A stretch of DNA of 64,000 nt from Hemibagrus wyckioides (taxonomy: Eukaryota > Chordata > Actinopteri > Siluriformes > Bagridae), in NCBI RefSeq assembly GCF_019097595.1, contig NC_080727.1, positions 5,412,001-5,476,000 on the forward strand, given 5' to 3'. Shown piece after piece: positions 39,881 through 49,680 of this stretch (positions are counted from its first letter, which is position 1; every line of letters starts with the position of its first letter). The translations under genes were made by a program, and so were the position numbers. The notes under the pieces were generated by a model. That model was not told the DNA's origin, did no database searches, and was given only the letters and a program-made list of their open reading frames with translations.

Positions 39881-39927
<47 letters not shown>

Positions 39928-40756
39928 ATAGCAAGTGTTACAGATCTACAGAACATTGGCAGATTTTTCAAGATACTCAGTAAAAAAAAAAAAAAAACTG
40001 TACCCAAGACTACTGATGCATATTTGAAAAGCAAACGGTTGTCACACCGTATATTCACATTGATATTATGTATAAATGATTAATTCCAATATTTGTATTA
40101 ATCCTATGGCACTACCTTGCAAGACTGCAGAGTTTTTTCAGTAAACCAAGTTTCATATTTCAGCCCTTAGAGTAGCTAACTGAAGATAAGCTAAATTTCA
40201 TATTTCTGTTCTTATTAAAGCAAAATCAGGAAACTGTAATGACCTACTGTAATGAAATACTGATTTCCTCTGATACTTATAAATTAGCTGTATATTATTT
40301 TGAATAAGATTTTAACTCATGACAAAATTTTAGTAAGAGATTTTAATGAGAGGCCAACTTTTTTACTTATGAGGTATGCTGAGGGATTAAGACGGAGTTC
40401 CCTCTCTATATACTGTAAACAATAATAATAATAATTCACCCGGTTTCTTTTCTGTTGTGTTACTGTATATAGAGTATATATTTCCTGTTGTATTGCTCTA
40501 TATAAAGTATATTGTACTATATGCAATGTATAATTTTCTGATACATAAAGCTCCAAATGAAAAGGTTTCCATTTTAAGCATCTCTATTTGAAGATGGAAA
40601 ACACACGAGACATATGATCCCAGTATAGAGCAATTTGATCTGAAGCATTACATCCCAACCTGTATGAGTCTGGTGAAGCTGATGTTCTGGTGTTTGTGCT
40701 CAACTGTGGTGGGATGCGAGCTGCCACTTAAGTTGGAATTGAGCTCAAATTTGTGA
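38606..40756. other. AT-rich gene-free stretch with G-rich and AAAT tracts
   Basis: A TGGGG run ending in eight G lies at 39038-39069 and could form a G-quadruplex. An AAAT run lies at about 39880-39929. A 28-base motif with TGTATATAGAGTATAT at 40451-40480 recurs inverted at 45491-45518. No exon is supported. Confidence 0.5.
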
Positions 40757-41249
40757 TACAAGCTGATCAGCTGTAACTATATACAGTATTGTGTAGGTCT
40801 AATAAAGCTTTGAACCATCAAGGCATGGACTTCACAAGACCTCTCCTGGTGTGCTGTGGTATCTGGCATCAATACATTAGCAGCAGATCCTTTAAGTCCT
40901 GTAAGTGAGGTAGGTGGACCCATGGATCAGACTAGTTTGTCCAGCAAATCCTACAGATGCTTGATCAGATTGAGATCTGGGAAATATGGAGGCCGAGGCA
41001 ACACCTGGAGCTCTTTTTCATGTTCCACAAACCATTCCTGAACAATTTCTTTGCTGTAATGGAGAAGTTCTGACCCAGACATCCAGTTATCACAAGTCGC
41101 TCAGATGCTTAGACTTGCCCATTTATCCTGCTTTCAACACGTCAACTTTGATTACTTGCTGTATAATATATCCCACCCCTTGAAAGGTGCCAATGAAACA
41201 AGTATACTCAAAGTTATTTCTGTTCTAATGTTCTGGATGATCCTTGTAA
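40757..41249 (-). mobile_element. Decayed Tc1-like remnant, same family as 3690-4143
   Basis: Read on the minus strand, the right end (about 41249) and left end (about 40757) are degraded forms of the inverted ends seen at 3692 and 4141. Between them lie the 5' leader (GGGTGGGATATATTATACAG), a jump, then a transposase C-terminal part with CCAGATCTCAATCTGATCAA, which corresponds to the Ser-Pro-Asp-Leu-Asn-Pro-Ile-Glu region with the Glu region mutated, and the final codons. Frame breaks and deletions make it dead. Ends are approximate. Confidence 0.8.
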
Positions 41250-41284
41250 GCAACCTGTATTATCGCACTGAGTTTAATTAAATC

Positions 41285-41540
41285 AGTATTTTATTTACCT
41301 TTATTTACTGTTGGCTTTATGAGCAGCCATGTTGATATGACATCATGTGTTGAAGACGCAACTTACCTAAATTTATTTACTGTTGGCTTTGTGAGAATCC
41401 ATGTTGATATGTACGGTGGCCAAGAAGAGCAAAACAAAATATAAAATCCGAAAACACGATAACAATTACGAAAACAAAATAACAAATCCAAACACACAAT
41501 AACAAATGTGAAAACAAAATAACAAATCAGAACAAATCGG
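41285..41540. repeat. Short direct duplication and 20-bp tandem repeat
   Basis: TTTATTTACTGTTGGCTTT and CATGTTGATATG occur together at about 41302-41338 and again at about 41375-41411. It is followed at about 41427-41540 by about five degenerate 20-base units of type GAAAACAAAATAACAAATCC. Arrays of this kind are found inside some fish DNA transposons, so this may be the inner part of one. Confidence 0.6.
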
Positions 41541-42458
41541 AAAAAGGTAGGTATAGTTCACAATTGGAAATCTTATAGCTGATTGGAAGAGACATTTGTC
41601 TTGCAATTCTCGGCCTCCATAGATTTAAACCTGACTCCATAGATATGAGATATCCTCATCATACGCTGAGGATGCAACTTTCCCGAATTTCTTGAAACTT
41701 GAAAGAATGACAAAAACTTTTTTTTTTTTGCAAGCTGTTACAAGCTTTGCTCGAGGCAAGCACAATACAATAAACATTCAGCACAACTTTAATATACAGT
41801 TGCAATAATCTTTTTATGTTTCACAAAGAAAAGAAATACATAACAATGCTTTCAGTTATATGGGAAAAAAAATCTAGCCACCGTCAACATCTTTGCTGTT
41901 ACAATAGGGACCAAGAGTGTGAAGCTATTGGACTATTGGACCAAAGTGTATTAAAAACAAAATCTTGCATACAAAAATAAATAAATAAATAAAATAAAAA
42001 AGTTAGACAGATGTCCCTGTTCTCAACCCTTAGACATAAAATGCAAATGCTTTGAAAGCTTACTTGCTTTAAAAAATAATATTTGGTATTTTCTAGAAGA
42101 GCCAGAGGGAAGAATATTGCAAACATAAGTGCTGACTACATTTTAGAGACTTTTTAGCCTACCTAAAAGGAAAATCATGGTAATTCAATTATAAACTAAA
42201 TTACGCACATTTAAAAGTGGTTGATTCTACAAAATGAAGTACAATTACTTGGATTACATGAATATAAAGTGTTATTATTTTTATTAATTATATTGAAATA
42301 TCATTGAAACCCCATAAATTACCCTATTTCTACTATTCTATAAATACTTATAATACTCACACACACACACACACACATACACATAGTGAAGGGAAATAAT
42401 GTTCCTCCATGACCATGGAGCTACGTAACAGAATACAGAACTTAGTGCACTACACAGG
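41541..42458. other. Gene-free AT-rich stretch
   Basis: A T run at about 41720-41730, an AAAT run at about 41975-41997 and a CA run at about 42357-42377 are present. Nothing resembling an exon is visible. Confidence 0.5.
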
Positions 42459-42840
42459 ACAGTGGAACTTCGACATACAAATTTAATTTGTTCTGGAGGC
42501 AAGTCCTCAAGGTGAAAATTTGTATTGCGAAACAGATTTTCCCATAATAAATAAAGTAAATGTAGATAATACTTTCCTGCCACTCAAAAATATGACCAAT
42601 ATTACCAAGTGTATGTAAACTGTATGGCTGCTTACAAAGAACTGACCCAAGCCAAGCATTCCATGTCAAGGGTCCTCAATGAAAAAAAAAAAGAAGCAAA
42701 AAATCACATGGCTTTTGAACGCATGCTGAAGGCAATGTTGGTATCATGGGTTGAAATTCTGAAAAAATTCTGAATCTTGCTTTGGTTGGCTTCGCTTGGC
42801 TTTCCACTGACGCAAACGAGTTTTGAACGGCTTCTGGACA

Positions 42841-42871
42841 TACACTATATTGCCAAAAGTATTCGCTCACC
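42841..42871 (+). repeat. Left terminal inverted repeat of the intact Tc1 element
   Basis: It starts TACACTATATTGCCAAAAGT and is the exact reverse complement of 44062-44092. The outer TA is the target duplication. Tc1 transposases bind the inner part and cut at the ends. Confidence 0.95.
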
Positions 42872-42924
42872 TCCCTTGACTCGCATATGAACTTAAGTGA
42901 CATCCCATTCCTAATCCATAGGGT

Positions 42925-43956
42925 TCAATATGACGTCGGTCCACCCTTTGCAGCTATAACAGCTTCAACTCTTCTGGGAAGGCTGTCCACAAGGTTTAGG
43001 AGTGTGTTTAAGGGAATTTTTGACCGTTCTTCCAGAAGCGCATTTGTGAGGTCACACACTGATGTTGGACGAGAAGGCCTGGCTCTCAGTCTCCGCTCTA
43101 ATTCATCCCAAAGGTGTTCTATCGGGTTGAGGTCAGGACTCTGTGCAGGCCAGTCAAGTTCATCCACACCAGACTCTGTCATCCATGTCTTTATGGACCT
43201 TGCTTTGTGCACTGGTGCACAGTCATGTTGGAAGAGGAAGGGGCCAGCTCCAAACTGTTCCCACAAAGTTGGAAGCATGGAATTGTCCAAAATGTCTTGG
43301 TATGCTGAAGCATTCAGAGTTCCTTTCACTGGAACTAAGGGGCCAAGCCCAGCTCCTGAAAAACAACCCCACACCATAACCCCCCCTCCACCAAACTTTA
43401 CACTTGGCACAATGCAGTCAGACAAGTACCGTTCTCCTGGCAACCGCCAAACCCAGACTCGTCCATCAGATTGCCAGATGGAGAAGCGCGATTCGTCACT
43501 CCAGAGAACGCGTCTCCACTGCTCTAGAGTCCAGTGGCGGCGTGCTTTACACCACTGCATCCGACGCTTTGCATTGCACTTGGTGATGTATGGCTTGGAT
43601 GCAGCTGCTCGGCCATGGAAACCCATTCCATGAAGCTCTCTGCGCACTGTTCTTGAGCTAATCTGAAGGCCACATGAAGTTTGGAGGTCTGTAGCAATTG
43701 ACTCTGCAGAAAGTTGGCGACCTCTTCGCACTATGCGCCTCAGCATCCGCTGACCCCGCTCCGTCAGTTTACGTGGCCTACCACTTCGTGGCTGAGTTGC
43801 TGTTGTTCCCAAACACTTCCACGTTCTTATAACACAGCTGACAGTTGACTGTGGAATATTTAGGAGCGAGGAAATTTCACGACTGGATTTGTTGCACAGG
43901 TGGCATCCTATCACAGTTCCACGCTGGAATTCACTGAGCTCCTGAGAGCGACCCAT
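42925..43956 (-). CDS. Tc1-like transposase, intact, DD34E
   Basis: This 343-residue frame is the usual length for a Tc1/mariner transposase, which cuts out and re-inserts the element at TA sites in the nucleus. Residues 1-50 form the first helix-turn-helix (with PQSTVS at 35-40); the GRPR motif, an AT-hook-like DNA contact, is at 59-62; a basic stretch and second helix-turn-helix follow to about 125. The catalytic triad is Asp154 (WSDESRF), Asp245 (QHDCAPVH) and Glu280 (SPDLNPIE), with 34 residues between the last two. A glycine-rich loop is at 189-192. I chose Met at 43956 (MGRSQELS) because it fits family length; an in-frame Met at 43989 would add 11 residues, and the frame stays open to 44166 through the inverted end. 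No frameshift or stop is seen. Whether it is active is unknown; a few positions, such as Cys301, look like private changes. Confidence 0.95.
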   Translation of the reverse strand: MGRSQELSEFQRGTVIGCHLCNKSSREISSLLNIPQSTVSCVIRTWKCLGTTATQPRSGRPRKLTERGQRMLRRIVRRGRQLSAESIATDLQTSCGLQISSRTVRRELHGMGFHGRAAASKPYITKCNAKRRMQWCKARRHWTLEQWRRVLWSDESRFSIWQSDGRVWVWRLPGERYLSDCIVPSVKFGGGGVMVWGCFSGAGLGPLVPVKGTLNASAYQDILDNSMLPTLWEQFGAGPFLFQHDCAPVHKARSIKTWMTESGVDELDWPAQSPDLNPIEHLWDELERRLRARPSRPTSVCDLTNALLEERSKIPLNTLLNLVDSLPRRVEAVIAAKGGPTSY

Positions 43957-44061
43957 TCTTTCACAAATGTTTGTAAAAACAGTCTGCATGCCTAGGTGCT
44001 TGATTTTATACACCTGTGGCCATGGAAGTGATTGGAACACCTGATTCTGATTATTTGGATG

Positions 44062-44092
44062 GGTGAGCGAATACTTTTGGCAATATAGTGTA
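44062..44092 (-). repeat. Right terminal inverted repeat of the intact Tc1 element
   Basis: It reads GGTGAGCGAATACTTTTGGC and on to GTGTA, an exact inverted match to 42841-42871, ending with the TA target duplication at 44091-44092. Confidence 0.95.
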
Positions 44093-44574
44093 TGTGCAAC
44101 CACAGTTCGGTTTGTTCCAGTTCGTTCATATGCTGAAAATGCTTCATATGCTGATGCAAATTTCAATGCTTAAGGCAAAAATTCGTAAGGCATCCATAGG
44201 CCGCAGTTCCACTGTACCACATAAAGCGCATGTGTGTAAACGTTGGCAAACAGAGCAAGATAGACAGCATCATACAATACAGTAGCGTTCACGATCATAA
44301 ACAGTTATTAAAAATGCTAATATGGGAGCGGGTTGTAAAGCTGTAACCTTGTGCTTGGAAATCAGATTTGCGATGAGATAACGGAACACGAAGGAACGTA
44401 AAGAGAAACTAATCAAGGGATGAGCTTGGAACAGGTGCACACATTAGGTAAGAGAACATTCACATTTATATACAGGGATGGAGACAGGACCAACACACAC
44501 ATATGGAGTGAAATCAACAAAACTAAACTAAATATTTTATAGTATCAGTGAATGGGGCATCCATTATATAGCAG

Positions 44575-44800
44575 AGCGCTGACTCAGCACTGAAAGGTTT
44601 CCGAGCTACGGAAAGCTCAAATCCCAGCACTGCCAAGCTGTCCCTAACAAGGTCCTTAACCATCTACTGCTCCAGGGGTGCTGTACAATGGCTGACCCTG
44701 GACTGTGTCCCTGGTGTCTTTGTAAGTCAGGATATGTGAAGGAAAACATTTTAATTATACTGTATGTGTGTATATATACTGTATATATACAGTGTAATGA
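44575..44800 (+). mobile_element. SINE-like repeat (family B), plus orientation
   Basis: Landmarks are AATCCCAGCACTGCCAAGCT, ACAAGGTCCTTAACCATCTA, CTGCTCCAGGGGTGCTGTA and a tail of GTGTATATATACTG. It is the inverse of the copy at 16573-16785. The head with GAGCTACGGAAAGCTCAAAT is decayed. Confidence 0.72.
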
Positions 44801-46009
44801 TATAATGGTTGTATTTCTAAAAAAAAATAAAAGTACTAAAAGAGTCTAAAAAGTCTGTACAAATTTTAAAAAAAAAAACGTTAGCAAACATCCTTACAAT
44901 GTACAATATTGCGCTTTTTTATTTATTTATAAAATTTTTTATTCTGCTCCGAATGTGTACCGGACACAGCTACTGCTTCCCTACTTAGAAGTCTAATGAA
45001 TAATTCCTAGCCACTGATTTGACACGAGTCAAAAAATATTTTATTCCAAAACTAATTTGGGCCTCTGAATTCTGAAGGGTTTCATGCTAGATTTAAATAA
45101 TGATGAAACACCCGTGTTGAGTGGCACATCAAACTTCCCCTGCCTCATTTGTGCTCAAATCAGCACGGAAGTCTCATTAAATGGCCTGCATACTGCAAAC
45201 CCCCGTCCCGACTGGCAAAGGCAGCGAGCAGACAGCCCGGAAAATAACCACTCAAAATAACAGAGAAGTAGTCTGGAGTTCTGGCAACGCTCGCTCTCTC
45301 TCTGAGTCAGTCTCCCCGGCTCGTGAGACGATATGCGTTATTCTGACACAAATGAGGTGTGTGGATATATAATAGTGTGTACACAGCAACTCTTCCAATT
45401 ACCTGTGTTGTATGAACAAATGGAATATCTTATACATCATGTTCAATTCAATTCTAAAGAGGTTCATTGGCTTGACTGTATACAGTTCAATATACTCTAT
45501 ATACAGTAGCACAACAGACAATATGCACTCTTACAATACAAATAGTCACAAGAACAGAATTCGGGGGGAATTTTTTGCTTCTGAGCTTACAAGGTTTCTA
45601 CATTTTGATACTGGCCAGTGCAGCAGGTGGGTCTATTAAAATTTCATGAGAATTTCGACAACTACACGAAGAAGATTGCCTGCTAAAAAAAAAACAGACA
45701 TGGTTAACTAAGACTTAGGAGTTAGCAGTTAGAAACCACTTCCATAAACTAGTCATAGAGCATGAGAAAACAGTAGAGCTGATAGGAAAAGAGAAAGAAT
45801 AAGAGAAGTAAAATGCCAAAGGTAATGCTTATAGTCATTAAGAATTATAAAGGTGTCAGTATCTTTAGAAACTCATCCATTTTGGAAAATTCTCAGATAG
45901 TGTCTGAGTATCATTTCATTCATGGGTTTTCCCCAGCTTTTCCAGTGACTGACCTTGCAAAAAACACTGCAATAAGTAAATTAGCTACGCTAAATTGCCA
46001 CTAGGTATG
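44801..46009. other. Gene-free stretch
   Basis: AT-rich sequence with A runs near 44819 and 44869. A less AT-rich unique block at about 45110-45350 may be regulatory. The motif at 45491-45518 is the inverse of 40451-40480. No exon is supported. Confidence 0.5.
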
Positions 46010-46113
46010 ATGCATGTGCCTGGTGTTTCATCCAGGATGTATCCTCGTGTTCCTGGAATCATTTCCAGATCCAGCGCTATTCTGACCAGGATAGAACAGT
46101 TACACCGAATGAA

Positions 46114-46146
<33 letters not shown>
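46010..46146 (+). repeat. Family A tail fragment ending in an ATT array
   Basis: CTGGTGTTTCATCCAGGATG and CCAGATCCAGCGCTATTCTG are landmarks of the 3' part of a fish interspersed repeat related to family A. It ends in GAATGAATATT and an ATT run at about 46115-46146, suggesting that the repeat tail seeded the microsatellite. Confidence 0.65.
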
Positions 46147-46147
<1 letters not shown>

Positions 46148-47780
46148 GTAACTCAACAGATTGAAAGAAATCATGGAGCAGTGCTTTTGATATCTAATGA
46201 AGTCCAGGCTTCTATGGTCTACAGAGCTTTAGGGGGAGCAAGGCGACGTCTCGGAGGATCCCAAAACAGATGGAGGGAGAGGAAATGGGAAAAGAGGGAG
46301 GGATGAATAGAGGCCTGGCACATGGACAGAGAAGCCAGGCTGTCACACACAGAGCTAAGTGACAGCCACCAGCACGCAGGTCCGATTGCCTCAATATGGC
46401 GCGTTGGCCGATGCTGTCATGTGCAGCATGGCTAGCTGTCATTTTCTGAAGAAGTGATTTTTCTATCCATGTTACCCCTCTATATACACACACTACTCGT
46501 TTCAGAGCAGAATCAGTTTGAATCGTTTCCAGCACGTGTGCTGCGGAATGCCAAAGCTTGACGTGTATTTCAAAGAAGTTGCCTTAATGATATGCCAAGT
46601 GTGTATAAAGAGGCTGTTGTGAACAGATGTTTGATTATTTCATAAGCCTTTGAAAGACATGCTGTGCAGTAATATAGAATTAATCGCGGGCAGGTGGGGT
46701 CTTAGTGCTCTTCTGACATTTGTTTACACCTCGTACCCGGTGCTTCCCTCGTACCCACCCACTTCGGAGCAAAGTTCGCTCAGTTTCAAGCAGCTTGCTG
46801 AGCACTCATGCTGACGAGCTCGATCCAGGAGCAAAACACCCGTAAGGTTCCGGCTTAGTTTTTGAATCAGCGCTCTAGAATCCTATCATCCGGCTCTTCC
46901 TGTGAACGCTACCCTTCAGCTTCATCAGGAAGAAACAAAGGGAAAGTAAATGGGGAAGTGATCAGGGGGGAAAAAATGTCAAACAGGCATCGATGAATGG
47001 AAAATTGAAATGACAAGAGTACACAGTGAAGCACTGAGGGCTGTTGCAGTTAAGCTCATATTAACACATTAGATTAAGTACATTCATGGGCAATTCTTGT
47101 CAGTTTCAATGATATCTAAAAAAATTATGGCAATTGTTCTCAAGCCTGATCTGATTGGATGACAAATCCTCAGACTGAGCACGCTGAATCAGAGGCTTTG
47201 AATAATTTGATGGATTCTTAGTCCTCATTACAGACTTGTCCTGCTGAGAATGCTGTTTGTGGATGGGTTGAGAGCTGACAAGCTCTGCGGCCTATTTTTA
47301 TCACCCGGAATTTAAATAATAGTGTTCAGGCTGCCTGCCATGTGAATGACAGTTTTCACGAGAATGAGATTTCAGAATTAATTAATAAATAGTGACAAAA
47401 TTAAACAGATATCTTATTACAGAATGTGCTTTTTATATATTTAGTAATAGCAAGCCGTATAATCATCTATATTTTGCTCGCCAAGCAAAAAGAAAAGGAA
47501 AATATAACATGTTGTGTAGCTAAAATCATTTCTACATACTACTGCATCAATATTCATGTCAGGATATTGAGTCAGAGGCAAATCCAAGTGGAGATGAAGC
47601 TTTAATAAGTGCAATACAAATTCAAGCACTAAAAACATGGACTAGAGGAATGGGAACTAAGCCCAACACTGACACACACAAGAACATGAAGTGAACAGAA
47701 AAAGAGTGCTACAAATGACCAGCGCTTATTAGACATTCATGTGACTTATGTACACATGGTCTTATTGATGCGCTTGGGCA
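46147..47780. other. Gene-free stretch, candidate regulatory sequence
   Basis: Unique sequence; about 46680-46960 is less AT-rich and complex. No exon or repeat family is recognised. Confidence 0.45.
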
Positions 47781-48755
47781 GTTACTTCCACCAACAGTTA
47801 CTTCCACCAATAGTTATTTCCACCAACAGTCACTTCCATCAACAGTCACTTCCACCAAAAGTCACTTCCTCCAACAGTGACTTCCACCAACCATCACTTC
47901 CACCTTCAGTCATTTACACCAACAGTTATTTCAACCAATTTTCACTTCCACCAACAGTCCCTTTCACTAACAGTTACTTCCACCAATATACACTTCCACC
48001 AATATTCACTTCCACCAATATTCACTTCCACCAATAGTCACTTCCACAAACAGCCACTTCCACTAACAGTCACTTCCGCTAACCGTCACTTGCACCAACA
48101 GTTATTTTTACTAACAGTTAATTCCACCAAGTTATTTCCACCAATATTCACTTCCATCAAAAGTCACTTCCACTAGCAGTTACTTCCACCCATATTCACG
48201 TCCACCAATATTCACTTCCACTAACAGTTACTTCCACCAATATTCACTTCCACCAACAGCCAATTCCACTAACAGTCACTTTCACCAAAAGTCACTTCCA
48301 CTTACAGTTATTTCCACCAATATTCACTTCCACCAACAGCCACTTCCACTAACAGTCACTTTCACCAACAGTTACTTCCACTAAAAGTTACTTCCACTAA
48401 CAGTTAATTCAAACAACAGTTACTTCCACCAATATTCACGTCCACCAAAAGTGACTTCCACTAACAGTTACTTCCACCAATATACACTTCCACCAATATT
48501 CACTTCCACCAATGGTCACTTTAACCAAAAGTCACTTCCACTAACAGTTACTTCCAGCAATATTTACTTCCACTAACAGCCACTTCCACTAACCGTCACT
48601 TCAACCAACAGTTACTTCCACCAATATTCCCTTCCACCAAAAGTCACTTCCACTAACAGTTACTTCCACCAATATTCACTTCCACCAATATACACTCTCA
48701 AAAATATTCACTTCCACCAAAAGTCACTTCCACCAACAGCCACTTCCACTTCCAC
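47781..48755 (+). repeat. 16-bp minisatellite, about 60 copies
   Basis: The unit is CTTCCACCAACAGTTA with a common variant CTTCCACCAATATTCA and rarer CTTCCACTAACAGTCA. The period of 16 is kept with few length changes over about 970 bases. Because 16 is not a multiple of three, the three frames rotate; open frames give Ser-Thr-Asn-His-Phe-His-Gln-rich peptides that are an artefact. Mixed variant order suggests repeated local duplications. Confidence 0.95.
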
Positions 48756-49529
48756 ACTCATGTTTAATACACCTACTATGGGATTTCAAATTCAAAGTGT
48801 TATGGATGTGTCAGTGAAATGGGTTACAATAAGGTAACCTCAATACACACAGAACTGGGGTGGGGTGGGGTAGTGTTTCTCCAAGTGTAATCACGTAACC
48901 AAAAAAAGGAGGCTGTTTTACAGTTTATCCTAGAAAGAAATCAGCCCCAGTCTCTACGTCATATCCTTTTAATTATGACCATTGCTGGTGCTGGTAATTG
49001 GTAACACAGTACACAAACACCCACAGACACACACACACACACACACAAGCACACACACTACCAGTTTCCTTCAACACTATTTACAACATTATTATTGCAA
49101 CCACAAGTATATAAAAACCTAACCACTGATCTAGACCTCTGTGGTCTCTTATGTAGTTGCAGTCACTCAGTATGCAGCGCTGAAGCCATAGCCGGTCTGT
49201 TCTCGGTTAAATCCTGCCTCGCATCGATCCCCCAGTGTTACTGAAGCATTGTATAAGCACACAAAGCCGGGGACATAAATCAAGGACTAAGCACGACAAC
49301 TTTCTCTCTCGGAAGGATGAGCGAGGGAGGACATTCAGGCTCGGATGAAGATAGAGAGGTGAAGGATTGGGTAATAAAGCAAAACAATAAAATTCTGCCT
49401 TACTAGAATGGTAATATTAACAGTGAAGCTTTGCTTTTACCCCTACACATTCTAATGCACAATGGCACATCTTTCCCACTTTTTGTCAAAAGTAGGTATA
49501 GTTTCTCGTCGGTTCTGGGTTATGTTGTT
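48756..49529. other. Gene-free stretch with a CA run and a G-rich run
   Basis: A TGGGG run lies at about 48857-48871 and a CA run at about 49026-49048. No exon is supported. Confidence 0.5.
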
Positions 49530-49680
49530 AGATGGAATCTCAGCACTGCCAAGCTGCCACTGTTGGGCCTTTGACCTTAACCCTGATCTGCTCTGGGTGT
49601 GCTGTTTAATTGTTGACCTTTTGGTCTGACTCTAAATCTAATAAGCTTGGATATGTGAACAAAAAAGGATAGGAAATGAC
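49530..49680 (+). mobile_element. SINE-like repeat (family B), partial, plus orientation
   Basis: AATCTCAGCACTGCCAAGCT and GCCACTGTTGGGCCTTTGAC are followed by AAGCTTGGATATGTGAACAA, the same order as 44575-44800. The head is missing or decayed. Confidence 0.7.

Larger units (their letters stand above)
42841..44092 (-). mobile_element. Complete Tc1-like transposon, about 1.25 kb
   Basis: The element has perfect 31-base inverted ends (42841-42871 and 44062-44092) with TA at both outer edges, and one uninterrupted transposase frame on the minus strand. It is the only complete transposon in the window. I recognise the sequence as a Tc1 family widespread and very similar among fishes. The intact frame and perfect ends suggest a recent insertion or an element still mobile when inserted. 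Confidence 0.95.
42459..44215. mobile_element. Older element split by the intact Tc1 insertion
   Basis: ACAGTGGAACTTCGACATAC at 42459-42478 and, on the minus strand from 44215, ACAGTGGAACTGCGGC form an inverted pair around the Tc1 element. The left part (42459-42840) contains GTTCTGGAGGCAAGTCC and TTGTATTGCGAAACAG, the right part (44093-44215) GCCTTACGAATTTTTGCC on the minus strand. The CAGTGGAAC...GTTC pattern is seen in many vertebrate non-autonomous DNA elements; I do not name the family. It may instead be two separate fragments. Confidence 0.6.

Noticed and set aside
42887..43633. 248-codon plus-strand open frame
   Set aside because: It is the antisense of the Tc1 transposase and has no domain.
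47741..48176. His/Thr/Ser/Pro-rich open frames
   Set aside because: They are translations of the 16-bp minisatellite, which rotates frame every unit.
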